From an uncultured Bacilli bacterium (GTDB lineage: Bacteria; Bacillota_I; Bacilli_A; RF39; UBA660): DNA of 64,000 nt. Numbering within the stretch: position 1 is the stretch's first letter; the number at the start of each line of letters is the position of its first letter. The notes under the pieces were generated by a model. It had not been told where the DNA came from. It worked only from the letters and a program-made list of their open reading frames with translations, and ran no database searches. The stretch is taken from positions 1 to 64,000 of the forward strand of contig CATNCE010000005.1 in NCBI GenBank assembly GCA_950097225.1. The letters are read 5' to 3'. A program made the position numbers and the translations under genes. Positions 7,674 through 16,159 of the stretch are shown piece by piece.

Positions 7674-8588
7674 ATGAACGATATTGTTGCAAGAACAAAT
7701 AATTTAACTAAAAAATATAAAGACTTTTATGCTCTAGAAGACATAAATATAACTATAAAGAAAGGGGATATTTATGGTTTAATCGGGCGCAATGGAGCAG
7801 GGAAAACTACTTTAATGAAAATTATTACCACACTTAGTAATAAAACATCGGGTTCTTTTAGTCTATTTGAAAGTGCGGATGATGATTTAACCAAGACTAA
7901 GCGTCGTATAGGTTCATTAATTGAAAATGCTGCTTTTTTTCCTAACATGAGTGCCTATGATAATTTAAAATACTACGCTATTCAAAAGGGAATAGTCGAC
8001 TATGCTCAAATTGATGAGGCTCTTTTACTAGTCGGACTTAACGATACTAAAGGTAAAAAATTTAAAAACTTTTCTCTTGGTATGAAACAACGTCTAGGCA
8101 TTGCATTAGCTATTCTCGATAATCCTGATTTTATTATTCTCGATGAGCCCATTAATGGTCTCGATCCAATCGGTATAAGTGAACTAAGGGATACTTTTCA
8201 AAAATTAAACCAAGAAAAAAATATAACAATTCTTATATCCAGTCATATTCTCTCGGAGTTATATGCCATTGCTACAAAATTTTGCATCATTGACTCTGGC
8301 CATGTTATCAAAGAAATAACCAAAGAACAACTCGATTTAGAATGTAGCAAAAGCATCGTTATTAAAACTAATGATGTAAAAAAAGCAACGACTATATTAG
8401 AAAAAGAGTTAAAAACTACTAACTATAAAGTAATTGATAAAAAAGAAATTCGTCTATATGATTATTTAGATCACGCTGGGAAAGTTAATAAAACGCTTCT
8501 AAAAAATGGCGTTGAAGTAATGGGAATAAATGAAACCGGGCTTTCTCTAGAAGATTATTTTAAGTCAATTATAAAGGGGGAAGTATAA
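7674..8588 (+). CDS. ABC transporter ATP-binding protein (BcrA-like)
   Basis: 304 residues. Walker A is GRNGAGKTT, the signature FSLGMKQR, Walker B FIILDEPINGLD and the H-loop ISSHI. The ~80-residue C-terminal domain after the ATPase core is typical of BcrA/lantibiotic-immunity subunits. AAGGAAAT precedes the ATG. It starts the operon ATPase-permease-kinase placed directly after the response regulator. Such modules pump or clear membrane-targeting peptides such as bacitracin or lantibiotics; the actual substrate cannot be read from sequence. Confidence 0.9.
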   Translation: MNDIVARTNNLTKKYKDFYALEDINITIKKGDIYGLIGRNGAGKTTLMKIITTLSNKTSGSFSLFESADDDLTKTKRRIGSLIENAAFFPNMSAYDNLKYYAIQKGIVDYAQIDEALLLVGLNDTKGKKFKNFSLGMKQRLGIALAILDNPDFIILDEPINGLDPIGISELRDTFQKLNQEKNITILISSHILSELYAIATKFCIIDSGHVIKEITKEQLDLECSKSIVIKTNDVKKATTILEKELKTTNYKVIDKKEIRLYDYLDHAGKVNKTLLKNGVEVMGINETGLSLEDYFKSIIKGEV

Positions 8589-9427
8589 TGTTTAATATTA
8601 TTAAATCAGATTTATATCGAATCTTAAAATGTAAAGCAATATATGTATGTCTTATAATCATTACTATTATGAATCTTACTACAGCTATATCTGTTTCGCC
8701 TGGACACATCGGCATATCCATAGGTTCAAGTTTAAACGAAAATATTCAAAATCCTGAATTTATTGAAAAACTTCAAAAGGCAGATTCCTTACAGGCCTTC
8801 CGTGATGTAATGAAGAGTATGGGCGAGTTCGCATTAGATAAAGAATCCATTGGCCAAAACGTCAACCTTTACTATGTATTCATCGTCATCGTCGTATTAG
8901 TTATTACCACTGACTTTTCTAATAAGACTATTAAAAATACCCTGGCATCGTCGGTCAGTCGCCCAAAATATTATAGTTCAAAAGTTGCTGTTGTCTTCTT
9001 TCTTTCAACCATAATTTTACTATTTAGTAACTTTTCCCTTTATCTTCTAAACTATTTTATCAATGGTCCATCATTTGCCTCTCCAATTGGCGATATCATA
9101 AAATTAACTCTTATCCAAATGCCTTTAATATATGGTATAATAAGTTTGTTGTTGGGAGTCAGTTTTGTCTTTGGACGTACAAGTATATTTAATACAATTT
9201 CCATTCCTTTCATTCTAGTAGTGCAACTTATTGGTTTAGGAATAATTAATCTATTTAAGATAAATGGTGATTGGTTTTATAATTATGAAATTCAATTTGC
9301 CTTATCTAATTTAGCTAATAATCCAACAAATGCCTATATCATAAAATGTATAATTCTGGGTTTTTCCTATATCATAATATTCAACATAATAGGTTATATA
9401 GTATTTAAAAATAAAGAAATAAAATAG
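8588..9427 (+). CDS. ABC-2 type permease (BcrB-like)
   Basis: 279 residues with six predicted membrane helices and a large first extracellular loop (residues ~35-95). The start MFNIIKSDLYRILKCKAIYV is the usual ABC-2 permease opening, and the NKTIKNTLASSVSR..YYSSK block is characteristic of this exporter family. It begins on the last base of the ATPase stop codon. It forms the membrane part of the transporter controlled by the flanking two-component pair. Confidence 0.85.
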   Translation: MFNIIKSDLYRILKCKAIYVCLIIITIMNLTTAISVSPGHIGISIGSSLNENIQNPEFIEKLQKADSLQAFRDVMKSMGEFALDKESIGQNVNLYYVFIVIVVLVITTDFSNKTIKNTLASSVSRPKYYSSKVAVVFFLSTIILLFSNFSLYLLNYFINGPSFASPIGDIIKLTLIQMPLIYGIISLLLGVSFVFGRTSIFNTISIPFILVVQLIGLGIINLFKINGDWFYNYEIQFALSNLANNPTNAYIIKCIILGFSYIIIFNIIGYIVFKNKEIK

Positions 9428-9444
9428 TTAAGGATAGTGGATTA

Positions 9445-10326
9445 ATGGGTACTCTAATAATAATTCTTATTGTTATAATTTTTTTATTACTAAGCTATTT
9501 TTTTTATATTAAATATAATTTAAAACGCATTGCTAAAGAAATTAAGTACATCAGGGACTCCAATAGTAATCTAATAATATCATCAGAACTAAATCTAAAG
9601 GAACTCAATATGCTTATCAAAGAGATAAATATTTGTCTATCAGAAGAACATAACATGAAAAGTGAATTTGCAAGAAAAAAGACTAATTTAAATAAGATGC
9701 TTTTAAATATTAGTCATGATTTAAAGACACCATTAACTTCATCTTTAGGATATATTGACATTCTTAGTAGATCAAAAGAGATAAGTGCTAAGGCTCGCGA
9801 GGAACTACTAATCGTGATGGAACGGCTACATCGACTTGAAGAGCTTATTAATTCATTCTTTTACTTTTCTAAAATGACGAATTCTTCGGAACCAGATTTG
9901 ACTAAAGAAAACTTAATAAGTATCCTTGAAAGTACGATTGCTCACCACTATGATGATTTCATTAAAGAAAAACGCGAAGTTATTTTTAATAAGAACACTA
10001 ATAAATATATGATAAATACTAATAAGGAAATGCTTACCTGTATTTTTGATAATCTAATCGTTAATTCCTTAAAGCATAGTACTGATAATTTAACAATTGA
10101 TTTAAATGTTACAAATAGAGTAACCATTACTTTTTCTAATTCCCTATTAACTAGTCTTTTAGATATAAGTCGTATATTTGATGAATTTTATACGATTGAT
10201 ATATCTAGAACTAAGGGAAACACAGGACTGGGTCTTGCTATTGCCAAACAATTTACCTTAATGCTAAAAGGAGAAATAACTGCTTCTAAAGAGCATGATA
10301 AATTTATTATTACATTAGTCTTTTAA
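9445..10326 (+). CDS. Sensor histidine kinase
   Basis: 293 residues. One N-terminal membrane helix (residues 3-24) is followed by a coiled linker, dimerisation box NISHDLKTPLTSSLGY with phospho-acceptor H91, N-box DNLIVNSLKHS and a GNTGLGLAI G-loop. The extracytoplasmic sensor part is almost absent, so the signal may reach it through the transporter, as in other peptide-resistance modules. It lies 17 bases after the permease and should phosphorylate the regulator at 6931-7596. Confidence 0.88.
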   Translation: MGTLIIILIVIIFLLLSYFFYIKYNLKRIAKEIKYIRDSNSNLIISSELNLKELNMLIKEINICLSEEHNMKSEFARKKTNLNKMLLNISHDLKTPLTSSLGYIDILSRSKEISAKAREELLIVMERLHRLEELINSFFYFSKMTNSSEPDLTKENLISILESTIAHHYDDFIKEKREVIFNKNTNKYMINTNKEMLTCIFDNLIVNSLKHSTDNLTIDLNVTNRVTITFSNSLLTSLLDISRIFDEFYTIDISRTKGNTGLGLAIAKQFTLMLKGEITASKEHDKFIITLVF

Positions 10327-10344
10327 GCCGCAAGGCTTCTTTTA
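10325..10344 (+). terminator. Short intrinsic terminator
   Basis: AAGCC, loop GCAA, GGCTT, then TCTTTTAT, overlapping the kinase stop codon. The stem is only five pairs but has a stable tetraloop. Confidence 0.65.
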
Positions 10345-10397
10345 TTTCGTTAATAGATAAAATGTTGTATAATAATCATGAAGTAGGAGTGAAGTTT

Positions 10398-10907
10398 ATG
10401 AAGTATCCTAAAGATTGCTCGGCTCGTAAAATTGGTGATAAAGCGCGCAAGATTGTTCACTATAAAGTTGATACTGATCACTTTATCTATAGGGAATCTA
10501 CTGGCTTAGATGTCGGAACTGATTGCATCCTTGAATTATCAGAAAACGACGAATGGCATAATGAAAAAATTTATTGTCAAGTAAAGGGCACCCTTTCTCC
10601 TAACTTTTTAGCAACCAATGAAGAACTTATTTCCTTCCCATTAGATGTAAAAACCATTAATTATGCTTTAGATAGTCCTTTCTCATTTGTTTTATTTTTA
10701 GTTGATGTTACAAAAGAGATAGTTTATTATGAATGTATCCAAGAATACTATTATCAACACAAAAAAAGAATTGACTCATTAGATGATGACCAAGAAAAGA
10801 TAAATATTCATGTCCATTCCAAAAATATTTTTGATCCAACAAACCAAGATATTCGCATCTTTGCTAAAAAAGAATGGAAATGTAAGAAACGGAATGAAAA
10901 TCGATGA
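10398..10907 (+). CDS. DUF4365 domain protein (PD-(D/E)XK nuclease-like fold)
   Basis: 169 residues, starting at the ATG 8 bases after AGGAG; the longer frame from 10362 lies in the promoter region (TATAAT near 10370). The core GLDVGTDCILEL...YCQVKGT (residues ~31-65) matches the DUF4365 pattern, in which an acidic residue and a Q-x-K resemble the catalytic strand pair of PD-(D/E)XK nucleases. DUF4365 proteins often occur in defence contexts, but no helicase or methylase is beside it here. It overlaps the next gene by four bases. Confidence 0.75.
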   Translation: MKYPKDCSARKIGDKARKIVHYKVDTDHFIYRESTGLDVGTDCILELSENDEWHNEKIYCQVKGTLSPNFLATNEELISFPLDVKTINYALDSPFSFVLFLVDVTKEIVYYECIQEYYYQHKKRIDSLDDDQEKINIHVHSKNIFDPTNQDIRIFAKKEWKCKKRNENR

Positions 10908-11323
10908 AAAAATTTATTGTTATAGCTGTTATAATTGTTTTATCGCTTATCTTAGGAACCCTTAGTCGTTCAAGAAGTAAAATAAAAACGGAATTTGATG
11001 TAATAGTGGAAGTAAATTCAAAAGAAGAGATTCAGGGTATTCACTACGAATATTATTTAGACGATACCGCAGTTGGTGGAGCCAAAGTATTGGGATATGA
11101 AAATAAAAACGTTAAAGTAGGGGAAAAGTTATATCTTACTTTTGAAGATAAAATGTTCCCTGAAAACGCTAATTTAAATAATTTAAAAATAGAGATATTC
11201 ATAATCGAAACCGATCAAACCGAAACCTTAGCTTCTAGTATTAAAATAGATGCTAATTATGGAAGTACATATAATTATGTATTGACTGGAGATCCTGCTA
11301 ATTATACTCTAAAGGAGAAATAA
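10904..11323 (+). CDS. Membrane-anchored protein of unknown function
   Basis: 139 residues: one N-terminal membrane helix (2-21), a basic turn RSRSK, and then an all-beta-looking extracytoplasmic domain rich in Asp/Glu/Tyr. I do not recognise the family. It overlaps the DUF4365 gene (ATGA) and ends one base before the natA-like gene, so the four genes 10398-13230 form one transcription unit. A role as an accessory of the transporter is possible but only positional. Confidence 0.6.
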   Translation: MKKFIVIAVIIVLSLILGTLSRSRSKIKTEFDVIVEVNSKEEIQGIHYEYYLDDTAVGGAKVLGYENKNVKVGEKLYLTFEDKMFPENANLNNLKIEIFIIETDQTETLASSIKIDANYGSTYNYVLTGDPANYTLKEK

Positions 11324-11324
11324 A

Positions 11325-12083
11325 ATGATTGAAGTTCAAAACTTATCTAAAAAATTTATAAGAAATAAAACTAAAAAAGAAAAAGAAGAATTCTATGCCG
11401 ATAAAGATATATCATTTACAGCTCAAAATGGAGAGATTATTGGCATACTTGGTCCTAATGGAGCCGGGAAAACTACACTTCTTCGCATGCTTGCTGGTAT
11501 TCTTGAGCCAACAACTGGGTCGATTTCCTTCGATGAGTTAACCTATGAACATGATGAGATCGCGATAAAGAAAAGTATTGCTTATTTATCTGGTAATACC
11601 AAACTTTATGATACCTTTTCTGCGCACGAGATTTTAAAAATGTGCTGTAATATATACCAAGTACCAAAAGATATTCAAGATAAACGCATTAAAGAAATAG
11701 TAGAATTGTTAAAAATGTCGACATTCGAACACAATAAAATAGCTAATTTATCTACTGGCCAAACTCAAAGAGTAAACTTAGCACGTTGTCTAATCCATAA
11801 TCCCCAGTATTACATTTTAGATGAAGCAACTACCGGATTAGATATTATTTCTAGTCAAATAATTTTAAATTTTATTAAAGAGGAGAAAACCGCATCTAAA
11901 ACTATTTTATATTCTACTCACTATATGGAAGAAGCTGAGAATATCTGTGACCGAGTTATAATGATCAACAAAGGCAAAATAATAAGTACTGGAACGCCCG
12001 AAGAAATAAAAGTGAGAACTAAAACAACCAACCTACGTGATGCCTTCTTTGCTTTAACAGGGAGTGATACTTATGAAGAATAG
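11325..12083 (+). CDS. ABC transporter ATP-binding protein (NatA-like)
   Basis: 252 residues. Walker A is GPNGAGKTT, the signature LSTGQTQR, Walker B YYILDEATTGLD and the H-loop STHYMEEAE. The variation in the signature and the EATTGLD reading are typical of the NatA sodium-export branch. AAAGGAGAAATAA precedes the ATG. It overlaps the permease gene by eleven bases. The substrate could be sodium or a hydrophobic compound; the NatA assignment is by overall pattern only. Confidence 0.85.
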   Translation: MIEVQNLSKKFIRNKTKKEKEEFYADKDISFTAQNGEIIGILGPNGAGKTTLLRMLAGILEPTTGSISFDELTYEHDEIAIKKSIAYLSGNTKLYDTFSAHEILKMCCNIYQVPKDIQDKRIKEIVELLKMSTFEHNKIANLSTGQTQRVNLARCLIHNPQYYILDEATTGLDIISSQIILNFIKEEKTASKTILYSTHYMEEAENICDRVIMINKGKIISTGTPEEIKVRTKTTNLRDAFFALTGSDTYEE

Positions 12084-13230
12084 TAATTTAATTATCATTT
12101 TAAAAAAAGAATTAAAAGAATTATTTCGGGACAAAAAATCATTAGCCATGATCATCATTATTCCTCTAATGATTCCTCTAATAGTCATTGGAATGTCAGC
12201 TTTGTTCGAAGCCCAAATGAATAAAGATGTTTCCAAATATAATCGTATTGGTTTTTCTTACGAGTTAAGCGAAGAAGAGAGTAATCTCGCCTTAAATATG
12301 AATATTGAAGTCATTAATGGCACTGAAGAAGAATTAGAGCAAAAATACAATAACAAGGAAATAGATTTATATGTCACTAAAGATAATACTACCTACATTT
12401 TAAACTATGATGAATCTGAGAACTCTTCATACGCTTCTAAATTAGTTGAGTCCTTCTATAATACTTATAAAACTTATTTACAACAAAGTTATCTTCAAGA
12501 ACATGAGATTGACGGAAACGAAGTATTAAATATAATCACTATTAATACTAAAATAATAGAAAAAGAAAATAACAATTTCTTTGCTAATTACATTAAAAAT
12601 TATGCATTCTTATTTATCATGATGGCTATAACTGTATCCGCAACATACCCAGCTACTGATGCAACCGCTGGTGAGCGTGAAAGAGGAACCCTAGAAACAT
12701 TATTAACATTTCCCATAAAGAGTAGGGATATCATCGTAGGAAAATTCTTAAGCGTTTCTTTTTCTTCCGCTATCACAGGGCTCCTAAGTTTAGCCTTAGC
12801 GATAACGTCTTTAATCATTGTTAAAAATATGTTTACTATCTATGAAGGCATTAATACGCTGTTTTCTCTTGTATCTATTATTTTTGCCATAGTCGTAATC
12901 ATTGCATACTCCCTTTTCATAAGTGGATTATGTATTGCTATTGCTAGTAAATCAAAGACCTTCAAAGAGGCTCAAAGTGCTCTGACGCCACTTAACTTTA
13001 TTTCCTTCTTTCCAGGAATGATTGCCTTCATGATGAACATTCAAGGATCCCTTCTAATATCTATAATGCCTTTTTTAAATTTCACTGTAATCTTCACAGA
13101 TATCAACAGTGGCATATTCAAAATAAGTCATGTACTCTTAATGATACTATCAACTATCATATACATTTCTCTTGTTTTAACCTACATCATTCGTCAGTAC
13201 AAATCCGAAAAAGTCTTATTCATGAAATAA
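12073..13230 (+). CDS. ABC-2 type permease (NatB-like)
   Basis: 385 residues from the ATG that follows GGAGTG; an upstream ATG at 12064 lies in the ribosome site. Layout: one N-terminal helix, a ~150-residue extracytoplasmic loop with Lys/Glu/Asn-rich sequence, then five or six helices. The motif TAGERERGTLETLLTFPIKS is the signature of the NatB/ABC-2 family. It pairs with the ATPase upstream. No terminator hairpin is obvious before 13300. Confidence 0.86.
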   Translation: MKNSNLIIILKKELKELFRDKKSLAMIIIIPLMIPLIVIGMSALFEAQMNKDVSKYNRIGFSYELSEEESNLALNMNIEVINGTEEELEQKYNNKEIDLYVTKDNTTYILNYDESENSSYASKLVESFYNTYKTYLQQSYLQEHEIDGNEVLNIITINTKIIEKENNNFFANYIKNYAFLFIMMAITVSATYPATDATAGERERGTLETLLTFPIKSRDIIVGKFLSVSFSSAITGLLSLALAITSLIIVKNMFTIYEGINTLFSLVSIIFAIVVIIAYSLFISGLCIAIASKSKTFKEAQSALTPLNFISFFPGMIAFMMNIQGSLLISIMPFLNFTVIFTDINSGIFKISHVLLMILSTIIYISLVLTYIIRQYKSEKVLFMK

Positions 13231-13296
13231 GTAGTCTAAACAATGTTAATTTTATCTAATTTTTACACTATTCATGCGCTTAAAAATTCAACAATA

Positions 13297-13305
13297 TGGT
13301 ATAAT
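13297..13305 (+). promoter_or_regulatory. Extended -10 promoter for the OatA-like gene
   Basis: TGGTATAAT matches an extended -10 element about 35 bases before the start codon. No good -35 is present, as expected for extended -10 promoters. Confidence 0.6.
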
Positions 13306-13339
13306 ATAAAAGAAAGATGATATAACAGAGGTAGTAAAA

Positions 13340-15565
13340 ATGGCAGTAAAAAAACGAAAATATATTATTGGTATTGATTTAATTAGATTTGTTTCATGTT
13401 TATCGGTAGTATTGTATCATCTTAATATTTTAAAAGGTGGATACTTAGCAGTATGTACCTTTTTTGTTTTGAGTGGTTACTTATCATATACTACCTATAA
13501 TAAAAAAGCACCTCTTTTGTCTTACTATAAAAAGCGTTTTACTAAATTATATCTGCCACTATTAATAGTAGTATTTACTACCATCGCGATAACGTCGTTA
13601 TTTCCTAATATTGTCTGGTTAAATTTAAAAAAAGAAACATTATCGGTTCTATTCGGGTACAATAACTTTTGGCAACTTAGTGCTAATCTAGATTATTTTA
13701 CTAAACAAATAACTTCTCCTTTTATTCACCTTTGGTATATTGCTATCCTAATGCAATTTGATTTAATATTTCCATTTATTTATCGTATACTTGATTATAT
13801 TCGCCAAAAGAAAGGCAAGATTTATCCATGCATAATTCCTACAATATTCGCAGGTATAAGTGCCGCTGCATTCTGCATTCTTGTTCATACAGGTAATTTA
13901 ATGATTCCATATTATCATACCTTAACTCGTATATTTTCGCTTCTATTTGGAGTTACGATAGGTATTATCCATACCGATTTTAAAATAATTATTCCCGAAT
14001 CATTAAAGCGCAAGAAAAAAATTCAAAAGCGCGTTTTCTATGGTTACTTATTAGCTCTTATAATTCTTTTCATATTCATCGACGCCTCATCACCACTATT
14101 GAGTCTTTCGGTTTTACTGACTACGTTTATCAGTTGTCGTCTTATCGACTATAGCATTGCAGTATTTAAAACTAAAGAACCATTTATCGAAGTATTTTGT
14201 TCACCACTATCTAAAATAAGTTATGAAGTTTATCTACTACAATATCCGGTTATATATATGTTTTCTTATACCAAAATAATGCCATATCTAAAAGTAACTA
14301 TGATAATCATTATTTCGATTTTTTTAGCATATATTTATCGCTTGAGTTTCCTTAAATTAAGAAAAACTGAATATAAGTATGGGGCTATCTCTGGGCGTCT
14401 TTGTCTTTCTCTAATTGCCATTTTTGGCGCTTTTCAGTTCTTTCTTGCTAAAGATCACACAGCCGAGATGAAAATGCTCGAAGAACAACTTGCTCAAAAT
14501 GAATTGATGTTAGAAAGTATTCAAGCCGAGTATGCTGAACAAGTAAAAAAAGAAGAAGAAAATTGGCAGGCTATTTTAGATGATTTAGAAAATGGCGAGG
14601 CAAAAATACCTGAAATCGTTAGCAACTTACCAGTTGTGGGAATAGGGGATTCCATCATGTTAGGTGCTGTTAATAACTTATATAAAAAGTTTAATAATGG
14701 TTATTTTGATGCTAAAGTATCAAGAAGTCTCTGGTCAGGTGTTGGCATAATAAATGAACTAAATAAAACAGAACCTATAAAAGGGCCAATTATTATTAAT
14801 CTTGGAGCTAATGGGGATTGTTCAACATCTTGTAAAACCCAGTTAATTGAAAGTTGTAAGGATAATCTTATTTTTTGGGTCAATGTCACTAATGATCACA
14901 GCGTTCATATTAATGACAAAATCTCCTCACTTGCCAATCAATATGCGAACCTATTTGTCATCGACTGGGCTAGTATTTCTAAAAATCACTCTGAATACTT
15001 TTATGCTGATGGTATTCACTTAACTGAAAAAGGAAGAGTCGCATATACTGATGCGATTTATAACGCTATCTATCAAGTTTATTTAGATGAATACAACGCC
15101 AAAAAAGAAGAGACCATTCGCAAGCACGAAGAAGAACAAAAAAATAAAATAAGTTTCTTTGGTAATAATTTATTATTAAATGGGTATCAAGATCTTGCCA
15201 ATGACTTTTCTGATGCAACTTTCCATCTAAAAAAAGATTTTAATTTTGATAAAATAAAAAAAGAACTAAATGCTGCTAAAGAGAAGGGAACATTAAATCA
15301 TAAAGTCGTATTTGCCTTTGATTCCAAGGCTCGCCTTACTTATCAGAATTATTTATCACTATTTGAACTATGCCAAGAGCAGGAAATATATTTGCTTCTA
15401 ACTGATAAAAATTCATCTTCTTGGGAATTTAATCGGGATATTAAATACATTAACTTTTACGAAGAGCTATCTTCCCATGAAGACTATTTAATGAAAGATA
15501 AAATTCATCTAACCGATGCTGGAACTAGTGCTTTAATTAACACTTTAAAAGAGACATTAAAATAA
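13340..15565 (+). CDS. OatA-like acyltransferase with extracytoplasmic SGNH domain and degenerate second SGNH copy
   Basis: 741 residues. The first ~380 form an acyltransferase-3 membrane domain (GIDLIRFVSCLSVVLYHLN, FFVLSGYLSY, IHLWYIAILMQFD) with about ten helices. A coiled linker (~375-415) leads to an SGNH hydrolase domain with GDSI (S438), NLGANGD (N491) and DGIHLTEKG (D557, H560). This matches peptidoglycan O-acetyltransferase OatA, which gives lysozyme resistance. Unusually, ~150 more residues follow that look like a second SGNH copy: FFGNNLLLNG where the Ser block should be, and DKIHLTDAG (D720, H723) at the end. The copy has lost the Ser. A sugar or other acyl acceptor is also possible. 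Confidence 0.85.
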   Translation: MAVKKRKYIIGIDLIRFVSCLSVVLYHLNILKGGYLAVCTFFVLSGYLSYTTYNKKAPLLSYYKKRFTKLYLPLLIVVFTTIAITSLFPNIVWLNLKKETLSVLFGYNNFWQLSANLDYFTKQITSPFIHLWYIAILMQFDLIFPFIYRILDYIRQKKGKIYPCIIPTIFAGISAAAFCILVHTGNLMIPYYHTLTRIFSLLFGVTIGIIHTDFKIIIPESLKRKKKIQKRVFYGYLLALIILFIFIDASSPLLSLSVLLTTFISCRLIDYSIAVFKTKEPFIEVFCSPLSKISYEVYLLQYPVIYMFSYTKIMPYLKVTMIIIISIFLAYIYRLSFLKLRKTEYKYGAISGRLCLSLIAIFGAFQFFLAKDHTAEMKMLEEQLAQNELMLESIQAEYAEQVKKEEENWQAILDDLENGEAKIPEIVSNLPVVGIGDSIMLGAVNNLYKKFNNGYFDAKVSRSLWSGVGIINELNKTEPIKGPIIINLGANGDCSTSCKTQLIESCKDNLIFWVNVTNDHSVHINDKISSLANQYANLFVIDWASISKNHSEYFYADGIHLTEKGRVAYTDAIYNAIYQVYLDEYNAKKEETIRKHEEEQKNKISFFGNNLLLNGYQDLANDFSDATFHLKKDFNFDKIKKELNAAKEKGTLNHKVVFAFDSKARLTYQNYLSLFELCQEQEIYLLLTDKNSSSWEFNRDIKYINFYEELSSHEDYLMKDKIHLTDAGTSALINTLKETLK

Positions 15566-15569
15566 ATAC

Positions 15570-15598
15570 TTGTTTATAAATACTTTATTGTATATAAT
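15570..15598 (+). promoter_or_regulatory. Promoter of the TfoX-like gene
   Basis: TTGTTT (15570-15575), a 17-base spacer and TATAAT (15593-15598) lie 23 bases before the ATG, with AAGGAGA between. Confidence 0.75.
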
Positions 15599-15620
15599 AA
15601 AAAAAGGAGATTTAAGAATC

Positions 15621-15935
15621 ATGGCTACAAATGAAGATTTTATTCACTATGTATGTGAGCAAATAAGTGGGGTAGGGGCTGTGCGCTTTAAGAAGATGTT
15701 TGGCGAATACCTAATATATATTGATGAACTGCCAATTATCGTTGTATGCGACAGCACAGTATATGTAAAAAAATTAGAGTGCATTGATGAACTTATGCAA
15801 GATGCTAGTGTTGGTTTTCCCTACAAGGGCGCTAAAGAACACTACATCCTTGATATTGAAAATTCGGACTTTAGCAAAAAGATAATTTCTATCTTAAAGA
15901 AAAATACCCCATTACCTAAGAAGAAAATCAGATAG
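15621..15935 (+). CDS. TfoX N-terminal domain protein
   Basis: 104 residues from the ATG after AAGGAGA. The pattern MATNEDFIHYVCEQISGVGAVRFKKMFGEYLIYIDE..I..VCDSTVYVKKL and the later VGFPYKGAKEHYILD fits the TfoX_N family of small proteins. The Gram-negative TfoX acts in competence, but the stand-alone N-terminal domain in Firmicutes has no assigned function. It has its own promoter, which could also serve the leader and ABC-F gene downstream if the hairpin at 16037 is leaky. Confidence 0.8.
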   Translation: MATNEDFIHYVCEQISGVGAVRFKKMFGEYLIYIDELPIIVVCDSTVYVKKLECIDELMQDASVGFPYKGAKEHYILDIENSDFSKKIISILKKNTPLPKKKIR

Positions 15936-15953
15936 TACGAAAGGGAAATAACT

Positions 15954-16001
15954 ATGCTAATAAATAATACTTTTAAACAATTTAATATTAATATGTTTTA
16001 G
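15954..16001 (+). CDS. Possible 15-codon leader ORF
   Basis: A short ORF (MLINNTFKQFNINMF) starts 7 bases after AAGGGA and ends before the hairpin at 16037. It lies in the untranslated stretch before the ABC-F gene, and leader ORFs ahead of attenuator hairpins are known for ABC-F genes. Coding by chance is quite possible in such AT-rich DNA, so I keep this low. Confidence 0.25.
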   Translation: MLINNTFKQFNINMF

Positions 16002-16036
16002 AGTTTTTTTAGCATTCTATAAAAATTATTTATTAT

Positions 16037-16084
16037 AAACACGCATTCTATAACATATATAATCTTAATGCGTGTTTTATTTTG
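16037..16084 (+). terminator. Strong hairpin terminator or attenuator ahead of the ABC-F gene
   Basis: AAACACGCATT (16037-16047) pairs perfectly with AATGCGTGTTT (16067-16077), 11 pairs, followed by TATTTT. It either ends the TfoX-like gene or serves as an attenuator for the ABC-F transcript. Its 19-base loop contains TATATAAT-like bases. Confidence 0.75.
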
Positions 16085-16095
16085 GAGGGATAATC

Positions 16096-16125
16096 ATGAG
16101 AATAATTGTTACTAGTCTGGCATAA
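16096..16125 (+). CDS. Nine-residue leader peptide of the ABC-F gene
   Basis: MRIIVTSLA and stop, with an excellent ribosome site (GGAGGGA, six bases before the ATG). Its last codons and stop form the first arm of a hairpin that competes with a second hairpin around the ABC-F ribosome site. Leader peptides that stall ribosomes in the presence of an antibiotic are an established control for ABC-F and erm genes. Here the arrangement is seen; the stalling is inferred. Confidence 0.6.
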   Translation: MRIIVTSLA

Positions 16126-16158
16126 GCTAACCTTTTATGCCAAGAAAGGAAGGCATAA
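16118..16158 (+). promoter_or_regulatory. Mutually exclusive hairpins controlling ABC-F translation
   Basis: Arm 1 TGGCATAA (16118-16125) pairs with arm 2 TTATGCCA (16135-16142). Arm 2 also pairs with arm 3 GGCATAA (16152-16158), which lies next to the ATG at 16160 and encloses the ribosome site AAAGGAA in its loop. The 1:2 form leaves the start open and the 2:3 form closes it. A ribosome halted early in the leader would leave arm 1 free and turn translation on; one finishing at the stop covers arm 1 and favours the closed form. Confidence 0.6.
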
Positions 16159-16159
16159 T

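Noticed and set aside
10398-10907. DUF4365 gene as part of a defence island
   Set aside because: It is co-transcribed with a transporter and has no restriction, helicase or toxin neighbours, so a defence role is not supported here.
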